This document shows, one piece after another, positions 1-12,730 of a DNA stretch of 64,000 bases (the first letter of the stretch is position 1; each line of letters begins with the position of its first letter). The position numbers were made by a program, and so were the translations under genes. The DNA lies in assembly GCA_019022495.1 (NCBI GenBank), contig JAFEKR010000033.1:496001-560000 (forward strand), given 5' to 3'. A model generated the notes under the pieces. The model was not told the DNA's origin. It made no database searches and was given only the letters and a program-made list of their open reading frames with translations. Source of the stretch: Epichloe hybrida. Its lineage: Eukaryota; Ascomycota; Sordariomycetes; Hypocreales; Clavicipitaceae.

Positions 1-1
1 C

Positions 2-187
2 TACATCCTAGACCTGTTTGGAGAAGGAGGAGGCGCGCCGAGATGGCTTTACAATCGTCCGGCCTTTGAGAAGTGGTGGGAAGGTTACTGCATGGAACAG
101 AGGCGTTTGCGCTCCGGGGATGGAGGCGAGGCTGATCCTGATGATTGGCGAGCCGTCAGGTCGCCGTACGAAAGCGAAGGCTCCTGA
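2..187 (+). CDS. 3' end of a host protein gene, function unknown
   Basis: An open frame runs from the window edge to a TGA at 185-187 without an internal ATG that would suit a start, so this is read as the C-terminal 61 residues of a gene that begins outside the window. The tail is rich in Trp, Glu, Asp and Gly (it reads RPAFEKWWEGY, then an acidic GDGGEADPDDW stretch). Codon use is GC-balanced and shows no sign of the AT-rich decay seen after 1430. No family is recognised. It could also be the last exon of a spliced gene or a chance frame; a search with the upstream sequence would settle it. Confidence 0.45.
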   Translation, partial: YILDLFGEGGGAPRWLYNRPAFEKWWEGYCMEQRRLRSGDGGEADPDDWRAVRSPYESEGS

Positions 188-941
188 TACAAAGTTGTCA
201 AGGTAGGGGTGAAAAAGGATGATAGAAAACGTTCGATTTGGTCAATCAGAGGTGCAGACGGCACCCGACTTTTGTACCTGAAAGGTACACAGTGCGCTAT
301 GGTAATGACTAGTCTACGGAGGTACTTCTGATACATCGTATCCACTAATGTCTGACCTCGCGTTTTATCCCTGTCAATGCGCGCTGCCCTCATACAACCT
401 ATGCTTCAAGGGAGCTCTCCCTGACAAAAGTAGGTGCAGTGGGTCCAAGTAATTTCCGAAGCAGCAGCAACGTGCGACTCTGGTGGAAATTCTTCGAAAT
501 TACTGGGACCCCAATGTATATACGGAGTATATGTTCGGACCTACAAAAATGCGGTCTTGGCGCTGATCAATGTCCTCATAATGCACCCGCGTTTACCTTT
601 AGGCAATTTTTTCATATTGCTCTTCCTTATCGTGGCTCTGATTCTCATATGCGCGTCTCGTTTCTACAGCGAGGACCTTGAGTCGCTGCATTCCATCAAG
701 TATGGTCTGATGCAGCCTATTCCCAATGGAATCCTGCTGTCGTATGGGACTAAGAAGCTTGATGCCTTGAAGTGACCAACACCTCGATAGCTATACGTCA
801 AGACTAGTAAAATCGCATTTAGAATGTTCACCGTTGGTTATGCGATTTCCTCGCAGCTCTACGAGTACTTCCGACGATGTTTTGCCCTGGGCTTCATAGT
901 CAGTAACGGCAAATGCCGAAACAACGGGCAGTCCGCGCTGA
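188..941. other. Host DNA with no firm gene
   Basis: GC-balanced sequence. A 113-residue plus-strand frame at 434-775 has one clear hydrophobic segment (FFILLFLIVALILICA, about residues 59-74) and might be a small membrane protein, but an overlapping frame of similar quality exists and no family is recognised. It may instead be part of the decayed gene that follows. Confidence 0.25.
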
Positions 942-1338
942 GTGCATTTTGCAGATAGGGACTTGCCTTGCCATCCAATCCCCCCCGGCCCTCCGGGTAA
1001 GTTTACGTTCCTTCATGTGCATCGTGCGGACGGAGACCTATCCATTCCTAATATCAACACCACGCCACTTATTCGCGACAGAGAGAGGTGGCTTTATATT
1101 CCCCTGAGTTGCGGCCAATGGCTTTCCGACATCTGGCTGCGTCGCGACTACCGATTTAGGCGGAATTGCCTCATCGTGAGTAAAAAGAGAAGAGACGCCG
1201 ATCAAGTCAAGGGGCTAACTGCTTCAGCTGGTGTTCAATCAAAGTCAAACGCACGTGATCGGGGTACACCATGGTCCGGATGTGGAGTCAGCCATAGGTT
1301 TCGACGTTAGTCGTACTTGCAGTGGATAGCGATAGGCT
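942..1338 (+). pseudogene. Front half of a host gene (F-box/DUF-type fungal protein) split by the 1347-9445 element
   Basis: The frame beginning near 942 reads as coding from about 1000 (HVHRADGD, then ERWLYIPLSCGQWLSDIWLR) up to 1175. A good intron follows at 1176-1227 (GTGAGT donor, CTAAC branch site, TTCAG acceptor). The second exon continues LVFNQSQTHVIGVHHGP and ESAIGFDVSRTCSG before two TAG codons. The order (IPL...WLSDIWLR, then a line on a reference value or 'GPH'-like motif) resembles the C-terminal domain of large fungal F-box proteins; that assignment is from memory of the family and is weak. The matching rear half lies at 9454-9890, on the other side of the transposon. Confidence 0.4.
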
Positions 1339-1346
1339 AACCCGAG
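1339..1346. repeat. Left target-site duplication AACCCGAG
   Basis: The 8 bases before the inverted-repeat element recur immediately after it at 9446-9453. This is the main support for the proposed ends of the element. Confidence 0.65.
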
Positions 1347-4300
1347 GGGCACATAGTAAATCTTGGCTCTAACAAAGTTAATCTCGTATCTAGGGTGGAG
1401 CCTTATAACCCGCATTAGGCAGGCAGTGAAAAATGATTACATATATGTCACATATACTACGCATATGCTAAGCCCTATAGTGTATTAGTGTAAGAATATA
1501 CCTATAAAGTAATATATATAAGGCATATACTAGTCCTTATAATATATTAGTATAAATACACTTATAATATAGTATATATAATATATATATAATAGGGAAG
1601 TAAGGGAACTATTATAACTATACTAACTTAAAAGAGTAGTTTATAATAAAGATAATATAATTAGTATAAATATAAAGTATATATATTTTATATATAACTA
1701 TACTTTTAGTAATTTATTATAGGTATTTAGCTTAGTAAAAGGATTAAACTATAAATTAAGTAAAAAGATAATATATTATATATACCTAGTATATACTTAG
1801 TATATAGCTAGTATTAGCCTAGTATATACTAACTATATATAAAATTTTCTTAAAGATCTTAAATATATATAAAGAAATCCCTTTACTAAGTCTTATAATA
1901 CTTCTAATATACTATAATTTAATAATTACTATATTATTTATATCTTAAATTATTATACTAACTTAAATATAATTATAAGCTACCCTAACTATACCTAATA
2001 TTATTTAGCACTAGAGAAGTAATACTAATAAGGTCTATACTTTATTTATATATACTATATATATTAAGTATTTACTAAATACTTTATAGAATACTCCTAA
2101 AGAATCTATATTAATTTACTATATTTTTAATATACCTTAGGTAAGTATATTCTATAAATATAATATAATATATACTTATTCTATATAGTCTATAATTAAT
2201 ACTACTAGTATTATAGTTATAAAGAGTAGTAAAAGTATAATTAATATATAGTATATTATTAATTACCTTACTTTACCTAGCTATCCTAAGGCTTATATAA
2301 ATAGTATTCTTTATATAATCCCTATACTTAATTATAATATTAATATTATAGGTAAGAATAATATAAAGGAAATTATTTAAAAGTAAGTAAGTATTATAAG
2401 TATATAGATTTATAATTTATTCCTAACTTAAGCTAAGCATATACTAAATCTAATTCTCTCTTATTTACTCTAGGAAAATAAATAAGACTACTCTTACACT
2501 ACTATTTATATATAATATATATTTTATACCTATATATTAGTTTACTAATTTACCTAGGAGCTATTTCCTAATAATATAATAAGTAAGCTAATTTTAGCGT
2601 ATAAGTTATATATATATAAGGCTTAAGGTTTGCCCTTATATTAAACTAATACTTATTAAGTATAATAAGTAGTAAAATAAAGAATTTAATATAAAGCTTA
2701 TTAGTAATATAAGAACTAAATATACTAGCTATTTAAAAACCATAGATATTAATAAAATACTAAAGAAAAAGATAAAGTAATAAGTTATATAGTGTCCTTA
2801 TATATATTATTTACTAATATCCTTATAATAGGGCTTATATTACTTATCTCTTAATTTAGAAAAAGGAGAACTATTCACTATATTAGCTAGTTATAAATAG
2901 TAATAAGAATTAGGGGCTAATTTATTATTAAGACTAGTAAATAGCTTAGATTAGTTACTAAGATATAAGTAATAGGCTTTATATATAAGGCTCCTATACT
3001 AATTTTATATAGGAGTTTTTTATTAGGTATCCCTAAGGCCTTAATACTAGATTATACATAAAATATTAAGTTAATAGGCATTCTTTAGATATTATATATC
3101 TTAAATATATAGTAACTTATAGTACTAGTCCTAAGGAGACTAATAGTAAAAAGCATTGCTTTTTTTAGGATATTTCCTAGTTAAAGCAAAAGCAGTGTGG
3201 TTTATATATATATTATATATATAGTAGGAATATGCTAATAAAATACAGTCTTTTATTATATAAAGTAAGCAAACCTTAAGACCTAAAAATATAAGGTTAA
3301 ATATAACTTTTTTATTCCTTTTAATATAAAAAGGTTTCCTTTTCTTATACTTACTATATATAAAATATATACTTACATACCCTTACCTCTAAAAAGCATT
3401 CTATAGGATATTAAAGAGGCATTATCTTTAGCTATTAAATAACATTATAATCTATTATTATTAATAACTTATATATATATAATTACTATATAATATCTAG
3501 CTTATAGTCTTAACTAATTATTATATAAGAAAGCTATATTTAAGTCCTATACTTTCCTTATTCCTAGAATATTATAAGATAGATTCCCTAAGGCAAATTT
3601 ATCTAGCCCTTAATTATAAGGATAAGGTATAAGGCTTAATCCTTTAAGCCTAGCTTCTATAATACCTAGTAAGGTTATAGCTTATAAGTAAGTTTATACT
3701 AGGAGTATGTTTATAATATGCTAACTAGATATAAGCGCTATATATAAATAGCACTTTAATTAACTTTAGAACCTAGATAAATAGTAAATTTACTATATTT
3801 ATATATAGGGACTAGATAATTACTTTATTATTTTATACTTATAGGAATAAGTAAAAGCTTTTATAAGAGTATAATACCTTTAAATTAACCTCTCCTTCTA
3901 ATAAATTAAGGGAATAGTAAATATTCTTATATATTCTTTATATAATAAAGAGAAGTTAAGTATATATATGCTATTCCTTTTAATATATAAAGCTAATAAT
4001 ATGCCTTAGTATAAGAAATATATATATATATTATTATAACTTAGTTAATAGCTTAAAGCTATAAAGAGATATATATAAATAATAGACTTTATATATATAT
4101 ATATTATAATTAATCTATAATAGATATTTTTTACTTTATTTAAGTAGCTTAGTATAATTAGTAAGAGTGTTATAAAATAGTATTATATTAAACATATATA
4201 TGCTAATATAATAGGTATAATCTAGGCTATTACCTATAATATAAATACTAAGTAAGCAAGAGGTATATATAAGTATCCTTAAGGTTATATATATACTAAT

Positions 4301-5439
4301 AATAAATAAGTCTTAGAGATTACTTACATAAGTAATATTTAAGTTTTATATAGTAAGAATATTTAGAGTATTTATTAATCTTTTACTATATTTATATTAA
4401 GCGTAATTAGCGGAAGTCTAGCTAAGATACACCTAATAAGAAATTCATTATACCTCTTCTAAATATATTATCTTAAGAGAAATATAAAGAGTATATTAGA
4501 TACTTATATAAAGCATATCTAAATTATAAGAAGTGGTTTAATACTAAGCTTACCCCTTAGATAATAGCTAGACTAGTGCTAGCTATATTTAAAGTAAAAC
4601 CTAAATAAAGGATATATATAGCAAAGAACACTAATATAGAGAAAAGTAATTATTAGGAAGATTATATCTTTACTAGAATATAAGTATCTCTTTTAGTAGT
4701 AATTCTTAGGTATAACTCTAATATTCCTTTTACTATATATATACTAATTATATCTTAGTCTTAAAAGAGTAATAGTTAAGAAATACCTTAAGGCATAAAT
4801 TAGTAGTAATAAGGGTGTTTAATATACCTAGAGAGATATTTCTTATAAGAGTCACATAAGTAATGCACTTATTAGAAAGGATAAAATAAACTAAAGATAA
4901 GCTCTTAAAAAGGAATAAAATACTAGTCTTCCTTAGAACCCTTAGAACCCCTATAATTCACCTATACCTAGTAGAAATAAATTTACTATATATTCCCTAA
5001 GTACCCTGCCTAATGCGTAGTATATACTACAAAGCGTAAGCCCTTTTCTAATACTAATTCTAATTTAACTTATACCTCTATAATAAGAATAAGAGTAACT
5101 CTAATAATATAAACCTTATATAAAAGATAATAGGGGAATAAATAATTAGAGTAATAGTAATATTATTTTTATTAGCTCTTACTTATATATACTAATAGTC
5201 TCCTGCTTATATATGCTAATAGTTAAGGAGGAGGTTATAGTAAGTTTATATTAGTCTTATATTAATATTATATACTAACTCTTCTAGGATAACTTTAACT
5301 TTAACTTTAATATAGGTAATAATAATAATTAAAGCTATATAGGTAATAATAATACTTAATCCTATAAGTAATAATAATTAGCTACGTATAGTAATAATAT
5401 AAGTAGCTTAGCTAATGTAAATATATAATATCTAAGAAA

Positions 5440-5665
5440 ATAAAAAAAGTAGCTTAAAAAGCAAATTAAGATATATTAAGCTAAACTAGAGATTAAGGCT
5501 CTAAAGGAGGAAAGTAAGAAGTTAAAGATAGTATATATATAATTATAATAGCTATAATAGTATACTAATAATATAAAGGAGATTTAATAAAAAAGAGATA
5601 AAGCATAGGAACGCATAAAAGCTAGTTTTAAATAGGTCTTAGATTAGGGTAAGACCAGTATAATA
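5440..5665 (+). pseudogene. Relic of a coiled-coil coding segment inside the inverted-repeat element
   Basis: If TAA/TAG are read as former Gln codons, the plus strand gives a continuous Lys/Glu/Gln-rich frame with helical heptad character (for example LEIKALKEESKKLK followed by Q-rich turns and IKEIQQKRDKAQERI). Stops fall only where CAA or CAG would be expected, the signature of RIP in coding DNA. The function is not recognisable; a coiled coil near a transposase or an accessory protein are both possible. Confidence 0.3.
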
Positions 5666-7183
5666 TATAGTATACTATATATCTTTCTTTACCTTTTATA
5701 ATCTAGTACTCTTTTATACCTTCTATAAAGTTAGCTTTTATAATATAAAAGCTTTCTCTTATAATATAAAAGATAAAGTATTTTATATATATCCTTAGTA
5801 TATATATTAGATATATATTCCCTATATATTATACCTCTTAGTTATTAGTAAGCTAAGAGCTATTCTCTATAGATCTCTTACTTTAACTATATATACCTAG
5901 ATAATTATTATCCTTATATAATAATTACGGATTTTATCTCCTAGTAATACCACTAGCCTAGTAAAATAAAGAGCTATATTTAAGCTTAAACACACTATCT
6001 TATTCCCTATTAAATATTACTTATTAGTTATAGCTTATATATAACACACTTATAACTTATATAAGAAGCTTAAGTTTATTTATAAACTTCTATAATAAGG
6101 ATATCTTAGGGCTAGATCTATAAACTAATTAATAGGTATATATATATAATATATAATAGACTAATATACCTAGGCTTATAAAGATATTATATATTACGCT
6201 AGCTATTAGATAATACCTAGTAGTGGATTACACTATTAGTAATATAAGTATATACTATATATATTATATATATATAGTTTATACTTTTTACCTATAACCT
6301 TCTCTTTAAGCTTAATATTCGCTTTACTAGGTAGCTATACTCTCCCCTTATAATACTAATAAATATAGTAATAAATCTAGTTTTATATACTTATTAATAG
6401 CTATATATATTACCTATATAGGAATACTTATGCTAGTATTATCTAAAAAGCTCTTACTATATATTTTCCTACTATTATTAATTATAATATTATACCTAAG
6501 AGTAAGTTAGCATTTATATATACGTAGCATATATAGTAAATATACCTTATATATAAGTATTAATTTATAAAAGGGTAAGTAACTCTAAAGATATTAGAAT
6601 TAGCCTATAATAATAGCTTAATTTAGAGAGGTTTATTACTTTAAGTATAAAGTTATTAATAAAATTAGTTACTTAGACTACTATCTTTATATATATATTA
6701 TAAATAAAGAGAATAAAAGGGTAAAGTTTAGTATATATTATATATATATTAATTTAATTTTTTAGTGCCTTATAACTAAATAAAATACACTAAACTAACT
6801 TTAAGCATACACACTATATGCTATATATATACCGCGTATATATAGATATTTAGTATTATTTATACTTCTATATATTATAATATTTTGCTTATACTATATA
6901 TAATAATATAACACGCGTATATATATAATATATATAAATACACTAAACTTAAGTTTATTTTTATTAAAATCTAACTAATATAGCCTTTCTTAGGCATAGG
7001 AATATATACTATATATATATCTTTTCTCTTTAAAAATATATAATATAAAACTAATAAAAGTAATTCCTTATATACTAAGTATATATAGATATATATAAGG
7101 TATATACTTTCTTTAAAACTATACTATATAAAAATAAAAAGAGTAAAATCTTATATATAAAGTATATATAAAGTAAGAGGTAT

Positions 7184-7515
7184 TTAATTATTAGGGTTAG
7201 TAGTAATAAGGGTAGTAGTAGTAATAGTAGCTTTTTAGGCCTTAGTAGCCTCCTATATAGCCTTTCTTTTCTTAGTATTCTTTTACTTAGTAAAGGTAGC
7301 TTTCTCTTAGTAAGAAACTATACTATTATTAGCCTTATATATATTAAGTATATTAATATTACTTATACTTAGGACTTATATCTATTAGTATTAAATTAAG
7401 TCCTTAGAATTATATTAGTAATATATATTAGCTATAGGCCTAATATATAAACTTACTAAGGACCTCCCTTATAATATTAAGCCTTAAAGTGCGCTAAAAG
7501 ATATAAGTATATAGT
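7184..7515 (-). pseudogene. C-terminal relic of a minus-strand protein in the inverted-repeat element
   Basis: On the minus strand a frame of about 110 codons runs to a TAA at 7184-7186. All in-frame stops are TAA/TAG in Gln-rich surroundings, as expected of RIP. The end is basic and Thr/Ala-rich: ATFTKQKNTKKRKAIQEAT, then several Thr and Asn. Such a lysine-rich tail is common at the C-terminus of fungal DDE transposases, but no catalytic motif was identified, so calling it the transposase is only a guess. Confidence 0.35.
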
Positions 7516-9039
7516 TAGTATATATATAGTATTAGTAGGATATACCTTATACTTATTACTACTAGGTAGTTTAATACCTATTTTCTTATCTCTAATATTA
7601 AAGTATTTTACTTATATAAAGTTAATACTTCTAAAATATATAGAAAAGATTATAATATATATAAAGTAATAAAACTATTACCCTTAGTATATAGTAAAAT
7701 TCTTATTCTTTATACTATAATATAAGTTAGTATATATACTAGATATATCTTATAAATAGTATATAATATATACCTTCTAGTTAAAGAATTTAGTAAAAAT
7801 ATATATAAGGTTATAAAAACCTAATATACTAAATCTTAGTTTAGTATATATACTATATATAGACTTAATATATACTTACCTAAAGGGCTTTATAATAAAT
7901 AGTATTTCTTACTATTCCCTATAAAGGATTATATAGATTAAACTACTAGTATTATATTAGCACTAGCTATATATATAACCTATATATATATACTAGTATC
8001 TAGCAAAAATTTTATTCTTATTAACCTAAGAATAGGAATTTATATAAACTATAAACTATTAGTATATATTTTATAATAGCTATATATATTAGAAATATAT
8101 ATACCCTTAATACTATGTTTTTCCTTAAGGTATTATTATATCTAAAAGAGTAAGAATATATCTAATATATACTTATATATATACTTATAATATATAATAT
8201 ACTTAACTAAAACTACCCTTAGGGATAGTATAACTATATAAGTAGCTATTTATTTTCTTAATACTATACTTATATATTATTAATATAATATATATATATA
8301 TAATAAAAGGGAATATATATAGTAGCGCTAAATTTTAAAAGGTTAAAGCTAGTTATTAATAAAATATTAGTATTACTATATATATAGCTAAAATATTTTA
8401 CTTATAACTAGTAAGTGCATACTTTACTATAGGAACTATACTATATTAGTAAATATATTATATATATCCTATATATAATAACTTACCTTTTAAGAGATCT
8501 TTAATATAATTTACTTATTTACTTACTCTTTATTAGTTATTATATTTATATAATATATATAAAGTATATACTATAGATATAACCTATAACCTTATTTTAA
8601 TATATATCTTAACTATTAGTTTTAGTATTTCTAAGTTTAATAGTTAATAAAAGCCCTATATATAATTAGCATAGGATAATTAAATATAATATATATATTT
8701 ATTACCTCTTCCTTTAGGCACTCTAGAGTTATAAGGTATTATAGTTTTTTATAATATAATTAGTATATACTATATATTATAAAAGAGCTAGATATTACTT
8801 TATACTAAAATTAGAGGATTTTTTCTTTATTAAAGCTATAAAAAGTAGTTAGTAAATTAAGATATTAAATAAATATAATAACTATATATAAACTAAGAGA
8901 ATTATAGGGTTAAATACTAAGGTAAGAGTAATAATAATAAATAGGGAAGAAAAGAGAGAAAGAGCTTATAATAGTAAGTGCATTATATATATAAGGTAAA
9001 AGCATATAACCTAACTTACTTAAAAAGAATTAATTAGCT

Positions 9040-9390
9040 AATAATTACACTTTATAATAGCATATATATAGTATATATAAAAAAAAAATCACTTAACTAT
9101 TAATTACACTTATAATAGTAATAGTATATACTATATATATATATAAAAAAAATTACTTAGCTAATAATTACACTTTATAATAGTATATATATTATATATA
9201 TAGAAAAAAAAATCACTTAAATAAGGACTAATAATTTACACTTTATAATAGTATATATAAAATAGAAATTACTTAGCAATTAAATCGCACTTAATAATTA
9301 CATATATAACGCATATACTAAATAAAAATCACTTAGTAAAGAATTTATACTTTATAATAGCATATACCTAGTATATGCTAGGTATATGCT
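9040..9390. repeat. Degenerate subterminal tandem repeat (about 5 copies, 60-80 bp)
   Basis: The block CACTTAnnnnnTAATTACACTTTATAATAGnATATA recurs about five times with AT-rich spacers of varying length, ending about 55 bp before the right tip of the element. Subterminal repeats of this kind often bind transposase. Decay blurs the copies. Confidence 0.6.
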
Positions 9391-9407
9391 ATTTTGCTAG
9401 TCACAAG

Positions 9408-9445
9408 GCTTAACTTTGTTGGAGCCGAGATTTGCTGTAACCCCC
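9408..9445 (-). repeat. Right terminal inverted repeat
   Basis: Reads inward (minus strand) as GGGGGTTACAGCAAATCTCG then GCTCCAACAAAGTTAA. It pairs with 1347-1380 on the plus strand, where four C positions have become T. Confidence 0.65.
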
Positions 9446-9453
9446 AACCCGAG

Positions 9454-9890
9454 AGACAGTGTAGGACGGACTTTGCTCCAAACCTACCGACGCCGACATC
9501 CGACTGTCCTGAATCTTTCGGCCTCGATGACAAGTTTTTCTTTTCCAGTGCATCGCTTGAGGGTGTGATAGGGTTGAGGACTTGTCAAGAAGGGGGGGCA
9601 ATCACTGGCGTGGTTCTGCGTTATTCCAATAATACCGAAAAAAAAGCTTAGGTTGGGTGCGTGCAGATCGCTTGGGCTATCTACAAGAAGTATCTCCCGA
9701 CGGCCTATGGGTTCTGGTATCATTTTTTTCCTACAGATGCTCTCGGGTCACGAAGATCATGGTCAACACCCCTACTGTCGATTTGCACAAGTATTTTGCA
9801 ATTCCGTGGCGCGGCCAGCTCGAGTGGTGGTTTTCACGCAGCCAGTGTAGGCTATACCACGACGGCCAGGCGGTGATGCGAACGTATTAG
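9454..9890 (+). pseudogene. Rear half of the split host gene, with a frameshift
   Basis: After the target duplication the plus strand is coding again: FFFSSASLEGVIGLRTCQEG, then ITGVVLRYSNNTEKK. A run of A at about 9640-9647 shifts the frame; in the +1 frame it goes on as SLGWVRADRLGYLQEVSPDG, then a stretch ending WWFSRSQCRLYHDGQAV with a stop at 9888-9890. The 'S.PL/LEGV.G...C....ITG......G..ALG' pattern is the same type of fungal F-box C-terminal domain suggested for the front half at 942-1338. The gene is therefore broken by the transposon, by the frameshift and by two TAG codons in the front half. Confidence 0.45.
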
Positions 9891-12570
9891 AAAATTTGAG
9901 ACAGAAACCGGCAATCCGCCATGTGCTACATTTTGGCCTGTCACTGTAAGAATGCGGACGGGTGAAAAATATATTATTTAGAACAGTCATTGCTGTTGCG
10001 AGCTCTCACCTTTGTGCATGTGCCAGAGAAACAATCCATGGTGCCCCCCCCCTGACTCTACATGCTTGCCATGGGTCAGTTTATATGTTCTACTTTCGGT
10101 TCGAATACAATCGCACCATTTTGAGAGGCTTGAGCAAAATTGAAATGAGTGTCCAGGTCTTTCGCACCGCGCTGGGAGGAACTGGAATTACGTGATCTTA
10201 CATATCCTCTGATGACTCTCTAGCTAACACCAGCAGGTCAAGGTTGTGGAGGATTGTTCGTCCAATCTCTGGAGTTCCTCTCGCTTGCTGGACGAAATGC
10301 CAAGCAATCTCGTAGTGTCGTTACCATCCTTGTCATGTAAGAAATTCTACTAAAGCCCCCGCGACAAATTTACCAACGGCGTCTACAGAAGCCCGTGGCA
10401 TCTTTTCCGATGAGCTCGACATCCGGCCCGTCCTCGACGCTGTAACTTCCATCCTGCCTGCGTTTCAACAACAGAGCACGAGCGCCTGAAAAGCTTGGAA
10501 ACCAGCTCAGGGACCAAAGACCTCTCCGCGACTACTCTCAGAATGCAATCCTCCATATTTGGCGGATAGTGTTTGGAAATTGCTGCACGGTCATCTTTCT
10601 GGATTACGCGGTATTAACACATTTTGGTTCGGAATACGAGCCGCTACGTTCAAGCGTATCGGATACCAGATGGTCGACAATAGTGTCAACGTTGCCACAA
10701 CTTCTTGATGCATCATCGGCGCGTTTTCGCTTCGACGGATCATTGTATTTGGTGCGCTCGCAAAAAACGAACGGGTCAAGACCAGCGTTTCTCAGAATGT
10801 CTATCGATATCGTTTGTCCCTGCGAAGGTCGACGACGTTGCATGGCAAGGACAAAAACGGTCTACCTTAGTGTATAGCCGTACGACTAAGCTTTACATGT
10901 GCGTCTAATGTAATTTTGGGAGAAATTTTCAGGTTCCGAATCTCTTCAAACAGCAATTTCTCGTCGTCGACCGATAGCCGGTTCGATACTTCAATCAAAT
11001 CCCTGTAGCATTTTGAAGCCAGCCAAGCGAAAGCAAACTAAATTGGAAGTCTCTTCTCGGGTGAAGCAACTGACACATAACTCTGCAAAGTATCATCAAC
11101 TCCTGGGGGAGTTTTCTTGTTGCGATCGAGATCGAGGATTTCTTGGCATACGCAGCTTACAATATGCTTTCTGGGGCGTTGGGATATCGGTTAAGGCATA
11201 CTTCACGCAGTTATGATGAGAGAGAAGAAACGGCAATGGTACCTACATGAGTAGATTTGCATGAAATAGCCATATCCACGGATAGGCAGCAACCAAAACA
11301 AACCTCTGCCTCGATCCCCCGCCCCCCTCCAACTACATTTGGTGCAGGTGACCTCGACATTTCATTGTGAACAGATGCATTAGAGAGTTTTGTTGAATTT
11401 CATGTGTTAGTCACAATAGTTGAATAAGTAACGAAAGAATTTCAAATTCAAAACAAGAAAAAAGAGAATCACATTTTCCAATAGCGCCTAACAACAAACG
11501 AAGCAAGCAATATATACGACCAGACGCTTCTACAAAACATGTCCCGTCCTCCTTATTCATTCCCTTCCCCCTCTGCTTTCTACCTTCCTGAAAGAACTTC
11601 ATCGCAGAATTTCTTTCACAAGATGGATGATTAGAAAAAGGAGTGGTGGACCTGGGAAACCCTGAAGAAGAGTACTCTTACCAAAATGTGGTGTCAACGG
11701 CACAGACTGCGGTTTCTGTAATACGATCGGAGAGCTGCACCTTGTCCAAGGTATTGGCATGGTTCCGGCTGCTCAACCTGTACTGACAGTCAGCTTAATT
11801 GATATGTATTGAAACCCACCAATTCTTTGAGTTTGCGCCTACGACAGAAGGAGGAATTCTAGCAAAAATGGAATACTTGGAGATATTTCTGATGTCACAC
11901 CACTCGCCTATATTGTTGTCGGTCAACGATAAAGTGTGGCTTGACGTTGAAATGATTCCGGCTGGAAAAAATACTCGCAGGGGTTGATTCGTGACCGTGC
12001 AGGCATGATTTATTTAGATTGTGGGAACTAACAGCATGGTCAGCGCAATCTCAACGAAAGGAGGTTTCGATCACCACATCACGGTATAACCTACATTGAT
12101 TTGCAAGGCTCTCGAATCAGGCGAAAGACGAGGATGTAGAAATAGTCCAGATTCAGAAGTTCATTGCTTGAGTTTTTGTTTTCTCTGGGAAAGCAGTGGC
12201 CCAGAAACAGGAGAGAAGGACGTCGTTTGGAAAAGTTTTGGCCAAAGGGACTTGGTTTGACGGTGGTTGTAGTAGTGAAGTGAAAGAAAGAGAATAAAGG
12301 CAAGAGAGTAAAGTAGAGTAAAATATGTGACTTATGATTCGACTGACTCGAATGACCTTGATCGTGTTGACATCTGGGGCGATGGGTACGAGTTGATTGT
12401 AGGTAGTTGGTTCGGGTCAGGACTCAGGAGGTGTTACAAGGTCACCGTGGGTGGGGTGAGACCATTGAACGAGAGCGTTGGTGGGCTTCAAAAGCAGAGG
12501 GTGGTGTTGCGCAAGTCTGGTGTATGAAGAAACAGACTGCTCAGATTTTCTTGGACTTGACATGCTTGAA
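9891..12570. other. Host DNA without recognisable genes
   Basis: GC-balanced to slightly AT-rich, not RIP-decayed. Several frames of 60-100 codons overlap on both strands (for example 10569-10877 plus), but none shows a family motif or clear splice pattern. It may hold decayed genes or regulatory DNA. Confidence 0.4.
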
Positions 12571-12577
12571 GTGAAAC

Positions 12578-12712
12578 ATGTGTATAAGTATGTATGCGTG
12601 TGTGCGTGTATGCGTGTGTGCGTGTATACGTGTGTGTGTGTATACGTGTGTGTGTGTGTGTTTTTATGTGTTCATGTGTGAATTTTTATCGATTTGTACA
12701 TGTGTGTATGTG
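12578..12712. repeat. GT-rich microsatellite
   Basis: Alternating TGTGTG with CGTGTATACG interruptions. The Cys/Val-rich frames across it are artefacts of the repeat. It ends a few bases before a plausible acceptor (TGTGCAG at about 12711-12717). Confidence 0.85.
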
Positions 12713-12717
12713 TGCAG

Positions 12718-12730
12718 ATTTGGTAATACA
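12718..12730 (+). pseudogene. Left scrap of a host exon interrupted by copia-A
   Basis: After a possible acceptor CAG, the bases up to and including the target duplication ATACA (12726-12730) read F-G-N-T. When joined to 52625 the frame continues Q-E-V-L-T-E-R-I. The upstream exons were not found. Confidence 0.3.

Larger units (their letters stand above)
1347..9445. mobile_element. 8.1-kb RIP-decayed DNA transposon with terminal inverted repeats
   Basis: The left end (1347-1380) and the reverse complement of the right end (9408-9445) align over about 30 bases. Their common core is AATCT, T/C, GGCTC, T/C, AACAAAGTTAA, and the differences are C-to-T changes. The same 8 bp flank both ends. An 8-bp duplication fits hAT or similar cut-and-paste elements; the GGG tip is unlike the usual CAG of hAT, so the superfamily is open. 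The inside is extremely AT-rich with CpA and TpG nearly absent. Coding relics remain: a plus-strand coiled-coil frame near 5440-5665 and a minus-strand C-terminus ending at 7184. Subterminal tandem repeats lie at about 9040-9390. Only about 80 bp at the left tip and 50 bp at the right escaped decay. Confidence 0.65.

Noticed and set aside
1430..9390. Centromere or mitochondrial insertion because of extreme AT content
   Set aside because: Coding relics with Gln-only stops, inverted termini and a target duplication explain it as a RIP-decayed transposon.
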